A stretch of DNA of 64,000 nt, taken from Ferrovum myxofaciens (GTDB lineage: Bacteria; Pseudomonadota; Gammaproteobacteria; Burkholderiales; Ferrovaceae). The notes beneath the pieces are model-generated. The model had not been told where the DNA came from. It searched no databases and saw only the letters and a program-made list of their open reading frames with translations. Position 1 is the stretch's first letter. Each line of letters begins with the position of its first letter. The DNA lies in NCBI RefSeq assembly GCF_000735045.1, contig NZ_JPOQ01000031.1, forward strand, positions 42,285 through 106,284. Direction: 5' to 3'. Positions 56,815 through 64,000 of the stretch are shown one piece after another. A program made the position numbers and the translations under genes.

Positions 56815-59800
56815 TCATCGCCAGTTTCCCACGTTGGCTGTTCCCAGGTCGTGCCGCCGCCACATGCCGACCTGGAGTACGGATGAGGCGATGTCGCAGA
56901 GGTGCCCGTGGTGCGTGAAAAATAGCACCTGGGTCTGCTGGGCCAAGTCAGCCAGCACCGATAGGGTGGCCGATGCACGGGCGTCGTCGAATTGCACCAG
57001 CAAGTCGTCGATCACAAGCGGAATGGCTTCCCGCTGTTTCAGATGCTCTTCGATTGCGGCGATGCGTAGCGCCAAGAAGAGTTGGTCCCGAGCCCCTTGG
57101 CTCATACCGGTCACACCGACTCGTATCCCGTCTGGTCGAAGACCTTGCAGAACCTGCGTATCGTCGTTGTAGTCGGTGACCAAACTACAGAAACTTCCCA
57201 GCGTAATTTTGGCGAATATTTCTCCTGCACGCCGAAGTACCGGCCCCTGGTGCTTTTCTCGGTACGAATGGACCACACGGGACACGATAGCCTGTGCCAG
57301 CCGCGTTCGTGCATAGGAGTGTGCATGACGGGTGATGCGGGCGATGAGTTCTTCCGCCTCCTGCTGCGCGCACGCTGCTGCATCGCTGCCATCGATCGCA
57401 TCAAACGTCCGGTTTGCTTCGAGCAATTGGGCATAGACGGTTTCTCCCCCCGCTTCATGCTCCTTGATTGCCACCTCGACCTCCGTCATCTGGGTATCTG
57501 TGTCCGAAATATCGTGCCCGCCAACTTCGGCCAGCACCTCAGCAATTGGTCGCGCGGCGCTGCGAACCAATTGATCGTCGATCTCTGCTATTCGGGCGGC
57601 AAGCAGTTGCTTGCGCGCAGAGTCCGCTTCCACAGAAGGCAACTCGTCGGACGACTGCACGCCGGCACGACGAACCAATTCCACCAAGCGTTCGTGTTGC
57701 GATGACTCGGCGATTTCAGCCTGTTGCAGTTGGGTTGTCTCACGTTCGATGTTCGCATTGATCTGCTTGCTCTCGCGATCAACTTCACGGGCTGCGGCTA
57801 ACTCCCCATAGAGTAGGGACACCCTATGATCGGCATCCTTGTCGGTAGTCGATTCGCTGACCGCGCTTGAGAGCGCGGACAACTCGTCCTCGAAGGTGGC
57901 GCACTTGTCACGTTCGAAATTGGCTTCCCGCGTAAGTGCATCAAGTGAGTCCAATGCATTGACAAGTTCATTGAGTTCATCGATACGGGCACGCGCTTCT
58001 GCCGGTAGCGCCCCAGCTGAGAGGTGCAATGCAGCCACCGTTTCGTTCCATTGGCTCTGCCAGGCATTCACCTTCTCGGTCAGCAGCGATTGCTGAGATG
58101 TGGTGTCCGCCAGATCGCGTTCTTGTTGAGATATCTGCCCGACGAGAGTAGTCCGTGCGGTGGCGGCTTGCCGCACGGTATCGACTGCAACCTTGGCACG
58201 CGTGAGCGCCGCAACCAGTGATTCCTGCTCGGTCACGCCAGCGAGCCCGCATCCGGTCAATGCCTGACTTAGATTGGCCCGTGTCGCCGCCAGTGAACCC
58301 GTGATCTCTTGTCTCGCCTGCCGCAGCATTCCCAACTGGGTAGAGCGTTCGGCCCATGCCGCATGCTTCTGACACCACTCGAGCGCTGCAATTGGCGTGA
58401 TATCCGGTTGCTCTAAGGATGTAGCGATAGCAACCCAACGGATATTTAACTGGTGCAGTTCCTCGGTGAGTTCGTCGCGCCGATGGGACAGTGTGATACG
58501 AGCATTCTGCATTTCCGCAACACGCTGACGCGTGGTCTCAAAATTGGCGGCACGCCCGGCATCCGCGTGCAACAGGTCAGCCAAGCGGTCTGCCTCCCGC
58601 ACGGTACCCTCGTAAGCTGTGGGCAAGGATAGGCCGGGAGAGAAGTCAGCGGACAGTCGGTCGGGGTCTTCAGATCGTTCAATGTATCCTTCCCGAATCA
58701 GATGCCAGCCATCGTCGCGATGTAGCCTTGCCGCTTGCACCTGCTCGTGGGTGGCGATTTCGCCAGCTGCCGTTAGGCCACGCAGTTCACGTTCCCTGTC
58801 ACCAATATCCCGATCCAAATTGGCATCTTTGTCTTGGAGGGTCCGTTGAGCTTCCTCCAGTCGTCGGTATTCGGCCTCGAATTCGCGGAGAGTGGTCGTC
58901 AGTGGTACGCGCAGGGCCAGCAGGTCGGCGAGTTTTCCGCTCCATAGGGCCGAGGTGTCGCGGGTAAGGTTAGCATCAAGTGCAGCGATCTCGCGATCCA
59001 GTTTGGCCTGCTGTCCCGCCAGGTCACCTTGGACAGCTGCTTCTTCTCGAGCCGTTTCCAGATCATCCAGAGTCACCTGCTCAGGATGTTCCGTCAGATC
59101 AACGCGCAACTGTTCCAGTGTGCCTGTGATGATGCGGGATCGTTCAGCCAATTGTTCATTCTTGGCGTGCAATGTTGCGTACTCATCGGCAAGCGACTGA
59201 ATGCGTGCTATCAGGGTCGGTGCCGGGATCAGCCTGCGCGCCTGGTCAATGGTGATATCCGGTGCAAGATCGGAGGCGATGGCCCTCAATCGATTTGTGA
59301 TGTCAGTTTTGGCGGCGACGATATCTCTGTCGATGCGTGGCATGCGCTCGACTGCTCCCCGCCAGTCCTTGGCGGCGTGATGCAGTCGCTCGATAGTCGC
59401 GGCATTTGCCAGAAGCGCTTCGCGCACCACCAGAACGGATCGCTTGGCATGCAGACGGTCTATTTCCGCCTTTGCCTCACGCTGGGTTTCAACGGCTGCA
59501 CGCAACTTCACTTCAATCTCAATGCGCTGCTCTGCGGCTTCCGGTGGTAGCAACGGAATGTGTTGAAGAACATCGAGTTCCTGTAACTTGGACACCCTTT
59601 CGGCGGCCAGTGGCAGGTTGGAACTGATTCGTGACAACCGCCGATGTTCATCGCGCAGCGCCGCCAGATCGTTGCGTGCCTTGGTGTGTTTCTCTTTGGC
59701 CTGCCGCATGGCGCGATCGGCTTGTTCCCAGGCATTGGTACGAACTGTGGTATCCCGCGCCAGTTTACGCTTTTCTTCAAGTTCCTTGATTGCGATATGG

Positions 59801-60360
59801 ATAACACTTGAACTGGCACGAGGCCGAAAAAGATTCGAAGCTTCACTCTCCAGATGGCCGAGCAACCGCTGCAGGCTGGTCATGCCAGCAGCGGCCTCAA
59901 ACAGGCTTTGACCGATTTCGCCTTTCCCTGCCAGCAGTGCCTCGCTCCCCCGAGTCAAGCCTTCCATATCCAGGCCAAATAGGGAGCGATAGAGCGCTTC
60001 GTCTAACCCCCCGAGCAGCCGAGAAAGAGACTCTTCCGACACCGGTTGATCGGTCAGCTCCGTCCCAGTGGCTTCATCCAGCGCGAACAGTGTCTGCTTG
60101 CGGGCATTGCGCCGCATGACGGACAGTCGTGTTCCCTGTTGGGTGAGCATCGTTGCACCGACGCGCAATTGCGGATGCAAAAACTTGTCGGCTGTGCGTT
60201 CGTTGATGCCGAACAAAAGGCCAGTTAGGGCCCGTAGTGTGGTGGACTTTCCAGCCTCGTTTGGGCCGTAGATCACATGGAAATTCGCGCCATCTCCGAA
60301 ATCGAGAATCCGGTCGGAAAATGTACCGTAGGCCTTGAGATAGACGCGCTCGATCTTCAC
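56815..60360 (-). CDS. YhaN-like SMC/Rad50-type ATPase
   Basis: Large DNA-repair type ATPase of 1,181 residues (AAA_27/YhaN group). Walker A YGPNEAGKST at 31-40, two long coiled-coil arms rich in Arg/Glu/Ala through the middle, and at the C-terminus a signature MSQGARDQLFLALRIAAIEEH followed by Walker B PLVIDDLLVQFDD. No zinc hook CxxC was found between the arms, unlike Rad50/SbcC. It overlaps the upstream nuclease gene by 4 bases, so the two proteins surely act together. Confidence 0.9.
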   Translation of the reverse strand: MKIERVYLKAYGTFSDRILDFGDGANFHVIYGPNEAGKSTTLRALTGLLFGINERTADKFLHPQLRVGATMLTQQGTRLSVMRRNARKQTLFALDEATGTELTDQPVSEESLSRLLGGLDEALYRSLFGLDMEGLTRGSEALLAGKGEIGQSLFEAAAGMTSLQRLLGHLESEASNLFRPRASSSVIHIAIKELEEKRKLARDTTVRTNAWEQADRAMRQAKEKHTKARNDLAALRDEHRRLSRISSNLPLAAERVSKLQELDVLQHIPLLPPEAAEQRIEIEVKLRAAVETQREAKAEIDRLHAKRSVLVVREALLANAATIERLHHAAKDWRGAVERMPRIDRDIVAAKTDITNRLRAIASDLAPDITIDQARRLIPAPTLIARIQSLADEYATLHAKNEQLAERSRIITGTLEQLRVDLTEHPEQVTLDDLETAREEAAVQGDLAGQQAKLDREIAALDANLTRDTSALWSGKLADLLALRVPLTTTLREFEAEYRRLEEAQRTLQDKDANLDRDIGDRERELRGLTAAGEIATHEQVQAARLHRDDGWHLIREGYIERSEDPDRLSADFSPGLSLPTAYEGTVREADRLADLLHADAGRAANFETTRQRVAEMQNARITLSHRRDELTEELHQLNIRWVAIATSLEQPDITPIAALEWCQKHAAWAERSTQLGMLRQARQEITGSLAATRANLSQALTGCGLAGVTEQESLVAALTRAKVAVDTVRQAATARTTLVGQISQQERDLADTTSQQSLLTEKVNAWQSQWNETVAALHLSAGALPAEARARIDELNELVNALDSLDALTREANFERDKCATFEDELSALSSAVSESTTDKDADHRVSLLYGELAAAREVDRESKQINANIERETTQLQQAEIAESSQHERLVELVRRAGVQSSDELPSVEADSARKQLLAARIAEIDDQLVRSAARPIAEVLAEVGGHDISDTDTQMTEVEVAIKEHEAGGETVYAQLLEANRTFDAIDGSDAAACAQQEAEELIARITRHAHSYARTRLAQAIVSRVVHSYREKHQGPVLRRAGEIFAKITLGSFCSLVTDYNDDTQVLQGLRPDGIRVGVTGMSQGARDQLFLALRIAAIEEHLKQREAIPLVIDDLLVQFDDARASATLSVLADLAQQTQVLFFTHHGHLCDIASSVLQVGMWRRHDLGTANVGNWR

Positions 60361-61622
60361 GGGGCTGCCTCTTCACCCGACAGGTGCGCGATCAACTTTC
60401 CCTCGACCTCCCCCAGGAGTTCGGCCAACACATCAGGTGCGTCGAGTCGAAGGGAGTTTGCGCCTTCCCTAAGCTCCGCCGGTAGTTTTTGCAGCAGATC
60501 TCGGAATGCTTCCTCGCCCACAACGCTGCGCGCTACATCATCAGCGGCCAAGCCACGCAGTTCGCGGACAAGCAGTCCCAACGGATCATCGCGCTCGGCG
60601 ATGCGGTCGAGATCCAATTGTGGGCGTGTCGTCAATTCGACTTTCTCGATCCACACCTGGGCGTTTGAGGCTTCAATGGCCGCACTGCGCAGTTGCTGTT
60701 CCACCGTCTCCGGTTGCGCCGCCAGCACGCGATGCAATGGCCCGCACCCTGCGATTCGGACTCGGAGCGCAAGCGTCCGGCCGCCCGACTGGGTGAGCCT
60801 GCGACGAATCTCCGCAGTGGTTGCATCAAGCAGGGAGTCCAGATCGGGCAGCGCGGCGATGTCGAGCAGGAGTGTGTCCCATCGCATTACATCCAATGCA
60901 ATGGCACGATGATCAAGCACTACCTCGTTCTCGACCGACACCAATGAGCAACCCTTGGCACCGGATTCGCGGATGTCTCGACCTTGAGTATTGCCTGGAT
61001 AGACCACCCACGGTTCCCGGAGAACGATTTCCGCTGCATGGATGTGGCCGAGAGCCCAGTAATCATAACCTTTACCTCGCAGCACATCCAGCGTAGTCGG
61101 GGCATAATTATCGTGTCGGGGGCGACCATTGAGCGAGGTATGGAGCAAACCAATATTGAAACAGTCATGAATGGGAGCCGGATAGGCAATAGCAAGATCA
61201 TTCAGCACGGCGGGCGTGGCAAAACTCTGTCCATGCACGGCGATACCTATTTCATCCAGCACAACTGTTTCAGGTTTCATGTCAGCCAGCAGATGCACAT
61301 TCCGCGGAAGACGTAGCGACTTGGTGAGCTTGCTCGCTGCGTCATGATTGCCTCGCACGATGGCGACAGGGATGCCTTCCTCGGCAAGTTGTGTCACACC
61401 CTTGACGAAGAATAGCCCTGTATTATGGTCTGGCCAGTTGCCGTCGTAGAGATCGCCGCCAATCACCACGAGGTCGACGCACTCGGAGAGGGCGGTGGCC
61501 ACCAAGTTTTCGAAGGCCCGACGGGTGGCCCCGCGAACATCATCGACTGGTGCGCCCTCATACCGGTCGAGGCCGTGCAAGGGGCTGTCAATATGAAGGT
61601 CGGCGGCGTGTAAAAATCGCAT
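60357..61622 (-). CDS. YhaO/SbcD-like metallophosphoesterase nuclease
   Basis: DNA exonuclease family protein, 421 residues. Metal motifs: FLHAADLHIDSP, VIGGDLYDGN, VRGNHDAAS, LGHIHAAEI. The C-terminal half is the capping domain specific to the YhaO type. It forms a two-gene unit with the downstream ATPase, the arrangement of SbcD-SbcC and YhaO-YhaN. Roles in broken-end processing or anti-phage defence are possible; nothing here decides between them. Confidence 0.9.
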   Translation of the reverse strand: MRFLHAADLHIDSPLHGLDRYEGAPVDDVRGATRRAFENLVATALSECVDLVVIGGDLYDGNWPDHNTGLFFVKGVTQLAEEGIPVAIVRGNHDAASKLTKSLRLPRNVHLLADMKPETVVLDEIGIAVHGQSFATPAVLNDLAIAYPAPIHDCFNIGLLHTSLNGRPRHDNYAPTTLDVLRGKGYDYWALGHIHAAEIVLREPWVVYPGNTQGRDIRESGAKGCSLVSVENEVVLDHRAIALDVMRWDTLLLDIAALPDLDSLLDATTAEIRRRLTQSGGRTLALRVRIAGCGPLHRVLAAQPETVEQQLRSAAIEASNAQVWIEKVELTTRPQLDLDRIAERDDPLGLLVRELRGLAADDVARSVVGEEAFRDLLQKLPAELREGANSLRLDAPDVLAELLGEVEGKLIAHLSGEEAAP

Positions 61623-61675
61623 CTTTCAGGTATTAAAACCCAGCAGAGTTAAGGGCATCGGACAATTGTATTGTC

Positions 61676-61687
61676 ATCCTGAAAATT
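61676..61687 (+). repeat. Right copy of 12-bp direct repeat flanking yhaN-yhaO
   Basis: ATCCTGAAAATT, 53 bp upstream of the nuclease gene start. See the copy at 56648-56659. Confidence 0.4.
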
Positions 61688-61729
61688 TTGCACTATGTTG
61701 TTTTAATTTGATGATACTTGGTAGAATCT

Positions 61730-61861
61730 ATGTCGAAAAACTCCCGCGAAGGTGAAATCCTCACCATTAAGCAAGTCGCCGAAACGACTGCTGATGCTGA
61801 CGCTGCATGTAACCACATAACCAGCATATACTTACCGGTTATAATTATACAATCATTTTAA
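61730..61861 (+). pseudogene. Truncated HTH/excisionase-like gene fragment
   Basis: A 43-codon frame starting MSKNSREGEILTIKQVAE. This reads like the start of an excisionase or MerR-like DNA-binding domain (LTIKEVAEYL type), but after the VAE the similarity stops and the frame runs into AT-rich sequence and a stop. It looks like the leftover start of a longer gene cut by a recombination event. The call is by eye on 18 residues only. Confidence 0.45.
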
Positions 61862-61883
61862 TCGGCATAAAAGAGCCGATTAA
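61858..61883. terminator. Perfect 9-bp hairpin upstream of hipBA
   Basis: TTAATCGGC and GCCGATTAA with an 8-base loop, starting at the stop of the truncated gene. Followed by a short T-rich stretch. It may terminate readthrough into hipBA or be a regulator site. Confidence 0.45.
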
Positions 61884-61895
61884 TTTATCAATAAA

Positions 61896-61970
61896 TTATG
61901 ATTACAGGCAGTTCGGTATATAATGACCGCTTAACGGCATCAAGACAAATTAACTGGCAGATAATGACCG
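61896..61970 (+). promoter_or_regulatory. hipBA promoter region with direct repeats
   Basis: TATAAT at 61919-61924 with a weak -35 (TTATGA, spacer 17). The decamer ATAATGACCG occurs twice, at 61920-61929 over the -10 and at 61961-61970 next to the hipB ATG, 41 bp apart (about four helical turns). This is a plausible HipB operator pair. Confidence 0.45.
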
Positions 61971-61971
61971 T

Positions 61972-62295
61972 ATGAGCGAACTAATATTCCATACGCCAGA
62001 AGAACTCCAAATCGTACTGGGGGAACGGTTACGTCGTTTACGTCTTAATCGTAACTTGGATCAGTGTACCGCGGCTGAAAAGGCTGGCATCTCTGAAAAA
62101 GCCCTGCGCAACCTTGAGTCTGGTCGCGGCTCAACGGTCACCACCTTGTTGCGTGTATTGAAGGCGCTCGAGTACCTTCAGGGAATTGACATGCTTGCAC
62201 CTGAAATTAGCGTCAATCCCCTCGATTTATTGCGCCAACCAAAAGCTCCGCAACGCGCACGGCGTACCATTAAACCTCCGAAAGAAAATCAATGA
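61972..62295 (+). CDS. hipB: HipB-type antitoxin, XRE family
   Basis: Antitoxin and repressor of 107 residues. One helix-turn-helix domain (about residues 14-75: GERLRRLRLNRNLDQCTAAEKAGISEKALRNLE split over two helices and linker) and a Lys/Arg/Pro-rich tail. It overlaps hipA by four bases. HipB proteins bind their own promoter and neutralise HipA. Confidence 0.9.
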   Translation: MSELIFHTPEELQIVLGERLRRLRLNRNLDQCTAAEKAGISEKALRNLESGRGSTVTTLLRVLKALEYLQGIDMLAPEISVNPLDLLRQPKAPQRARRTIKPPKENQ

Positions 62296-63581
62296 GCACC
62301 CCTGTCATCGAAGTACGTATTTGGGGCAAGCGTGTTGGCGCGGTGGCACCAGACCCGCGCCTGGGTCGCTACGTATTTGCTTACGACCCCAGCTGGCGAG
62401 GTCGCGGAATCGAATTGGCACCAATCACTATGCCGTTAGCGGACACTCGATCCACTTTCGCATTTCCTGATCTCGCTGACCCAAGCTACAAGAGACTTCC
62501 AGGATTGCTCGCTGACGCACTGCCTGATGATTTCGGCAATGCACTTATCGATGCATGGATGACTAATAAGGGTATTGAAAAACGCGCCATCACCACGCTC
62601 GACCGATTAGCCTATATGGGCAAGCGTGGCATGGGGGCGCTGGAATTCAAACCTGCACGCGGCGCTCACCGTGAAAGTGCTGAGCCCTTAGAGATGAAAA
62701 GCCTGGTGGAAACCGCTCGCACGGTCATTAATGGCGATCTATCAGGCGATGTGGAAGCACAGGCAGCACTTGCCAATATTATTCGGGTTGGCACATCTGC
62801 TGGTGGCGCACGCGCAAAAGCGGTCGTCACTTGGAATTCGAAAACCAACCAAATTCGCAGCGGTCAGTTTGATGCTGCTCCTGGTTTCGAACACTGGCTA
62901 CTTAAATTTGATGGGGTTGGCAAGGATTCGGAACTGGGTGGAAGCGCAGATTACGGACGGATTGAATACGCCTACTATCTAATGGCAAAAGCTGCCGGCA
63001 TCACAATGTCACCCTGCCGGTTATTGGAAGAAGGTGGTCGCGCTCACTTTATGACGCGCCGCTTCGACCGGGAAGCGAATGAAAGCAGCACCATCAAACA
63101 TCATGTGCAGACACTCTGCGCCATGGATCACCTCGACTACAAGAAACGCGCAACCCATGCATATGCACAGCTATTCATGGTCATCGCTAGGCTGAAGCTT
63201 GGTGATGAAGCCATTACCCATGCTTTCCGCCGCATGGCCTTTAATGTGATGGCCAAAAACTGTGACGATCACACCAAAAATTTCGCTTTCCGATTAAAAC
63301 AAGGCGAATCATGGGAGTTTGCCCCGGCCTACGACGTAACCCATGCCTACAACCCACATGGAGAATGGACTTACCAACATCTGATGAGTGTCAACGGTAA
63401 ATTCAGCGGGATTACCCGCGCAGATTTGCTGGTTGAAGCCGAACGATTTGGTGTCCGTCGTGCTCAAGATTTGCTGAATGATGTGCGTGCAGCCCTGGAT
63501 AGCTGGCAGAAATTTGCCATTGAGGCGGGTTTGAACACCTCAACTACAGACGCCATAGCTGCCGACTTTGAACTAATTTGA
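62292..63581 (+). CDS. hipA: HipA-type serine/threonine kinase toxin
   Basis: Toxin kinase of 429 residues. The P-loop-like segment GTSAGGARAKA is at 167-177; the catalytic loop NVMAKNCDDHTKNFAF has D325/D326 and N330, and the metal Asp is in APAYDVTHAY. E. coli HipA phosphorylates glutamyl-tRNA synthetase and induces persistence; the GGARAKA form belongs to a broader HipA clade with unknown targets. All catalytic residues appear intact. Confidence 0.92.
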   Translation: MSTPVIEVRIWGKRVGAVAPDPRLGRYVFAYDPSWRGRGIELAPITMPLADTRSTFAFPDLADPSYKRLPGLLADALPDDFGNALIDAWMTNKGIEKRAITTLDRLAYMGKRGMGALEFKPARGAHRESAEPLEMKSLVETARTVINGDLSGDVEAQAALANIIRVGTSAGGARAKAVVTWNSKTNQIRSGQFDAAPGFEHWLLKFDGVGKDSELGGSADYGRIEYAYYLMAKAAGITMSPCRLLEEGGRAHFMTRRFDREANESSTIKHHVQTLCAMDHLDYKKRATHAYAQLFMVIARLKLGDEAITHAFRRMAFNVMAKNCDDHTKNFAFRLKQGESWEFAPAYDVTHAYNPHGEWTYQHLMSVNGKFSGITRADLLVEAERFGVRRAQDLLNDVRAALDSWQKFAIEAGLNTSTTDAIAADFELI

Positions 63582-63678
63582 ACACCCATCCGGAATTTGC
63601 GCAGGCAATGGAAGTCAGTTCTTGAAACGGAATTCGGTATTGAGGGGCTTCCAGACCCCGTTTGTCTTCACTGGACTT

Positions 63679-63723
63679 TGGCGCGCTCGACAGGAATTGA
63701 ACCTGTGACCCTCGGCTTCGGAA
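63679..63723 (-). tRNA. 3' part of a tRNA-Arg(CCG) gene (attachment scar)
   Basis: On the minus strand, 45 bases read as the 3' portion of a tRNA: anticodon loop TTCCGAA (anticodon CCG), stem GCCGA, variable loop, T arm ACAGG-TTCAATT-CCTGT, acceptor strand CGAGCGC, discriminator G and CCA. The 5' half needed to make the D arm and acceptor stem is absent upstream, so this is not a working gene. Such 3' fragments are the usual product of integration at a tRNA gene. Confidence 0.75.
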
Positions 63724-63878
63724 TCAAAAACGGTATACCGACATTATCCTTCACAATATCTTGTCATTCGACTTTAAATCATACAAATCAAATTGATACA
63801 GTTTAACCTTTCATAGAAATTCCGTGCAAGGCATGTGATTCAACGCCGATTTTCGTCTAAACAAGACAATTTTTAAGT

Positions 63879-64000
63879 GGGGTATTCAGCTTAGTGCTGT
63901 GATGTTAGAATTATGCAATGGAATCAAAAACTCCGCAAGTTCGATCCGTCGCGCCCCGCGCCGGGGTCGACTACCCACGCAACTACGCAGAATTTAAGGC
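63879..64000 (+). mobile_element. Left end of an IS1595-family element (cut by window)
   Basis: A candidate terminal inverted repeat beginning GGGGTATTCAGCTTAGTGCT starts at 63879, followed by the transposase start. The right end is outside the window, so the boundaries cannot be verified. Confidence 0.6.
63918..64000 (+). CDS. IS1595-family transposase, N-terminal fragment
   Basis: Only 27 codons are inside the window: MESKTPQVRS..., then GVDYPRNYAEFK. The GVDYPR..AEF motif is the typical N-terminus of ISXO2/IS1595-type transposases, just before their zinc-ribbon. The gene continues past the right edge. Confidence 0.7.
   Translation, partial: MESKTPQVRSVAPRAGVDYPRNYAEFK

Noticed and set aside
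56666..56863. 65-codon frame overlapping the end of the YhaN-like gene
   Set aside because: A faint HTH-like look (ISGKDIARVKGVGRGAV) but it overlaps the ATPase coding end and lacks a ribosome site; it could be a gene remnant, but support is too weak.
63597..63806. Small protein reading across the tRNA fragment
   Set aside because: The STGIEPVT-type peptide is the well-known spurious translation of the reverse strand of a tRNA 3' half; no ribosome site or codon bias supports it.

Overview
The window is one continuous chromosomal segment of a betaproteobacterium with mid-range GC. Evidence for this placement is the full F-type ATP synthase operon, the neighbourhoods argS-SPOR-dsbA, thiD-thiE-hemL-engB and gltB-gltD-hemE-priA, a proteobacterial Asp-rich HemB, and LPS core, MsbA and glucan (OpgD) genes. 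A member of the Nitrosomonadales or an iron-oxidiser of the Ferrovum type would fit, but genus cannot be fixed from sequence reading alone.

Layout. 1-0.8 kb: tail of an AT-rich unknown gene. 0.86-9.15 kb: a near-consensus promoter, then atpIBEFHAGDC and glmU, whose only plausible start is a CTG overlapping the atpC stop. 9.2-12.6 kb (minus): rubredoxin, argS, a SPOR protein and dsbA. 12.7-16.1 kb (plus): thiD, thiE, hemL, engB. 16.1-21.05 kb (minus): aroK, aroB, mrcA (PBP1A), hemB. 21.1-30.6 kb (plus): gltB, gltD, hemE, then a 257-bp gap with two consensus DnaA boxes and the priA promoter, then priA. 30.6-34.7 kb (minus): uppP, thiC, greB and a PCMT-like methyltransferase. 34.9-40.2 kb: exported peroxiredoxin, waaA, waaC, a family 2 glycosyltransferase and msbA. 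40.2-47.2 kb (minus): opgD, rmuC, rdgC, cobU, cobT, cobC, cobS. 47.2-53.9 kb: a small HMA metal-binding protein, a very large c-di-GMP protein, a DEDDh exonuclease and pgm.

From about 54 kb the content becomes accessory: an AAA/DUF4143 ATPase, an exported metallo-beta-lactamase-fold protein, a YhaN-like SMC-type ATPase with a YhaO/SbcD-like nuclease, a truncated HTH gene, a hipBA toxin-antitoxin pair, the 3' part of a tRNA-Arg gene (a typical integration scar) and the left end of an IS1595-family element at the right edge.

How it works together: energy (F1F0), nitrogen entry (GltBD), haem (hemL, hemB, hemE), thiamin (thiC, thiD, thiE), lower-loop cobalamin assembly (cobUTCS) and envelope construction (glmU, mrcA, uppP, waaA, waaC, msbA, opgD) are housekeeping. 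The most unusual single item is the 1,214-residue GAF-GAF-GGDEF-globin-GAF-EAL protein with a C-terminal His/Cys pattern like a CZB zinc domain. The most interesting regulatory item is the DnaA-box pair at the priA promoter. The 54-64 kb segment is the most likely place for a mobile or defence module.
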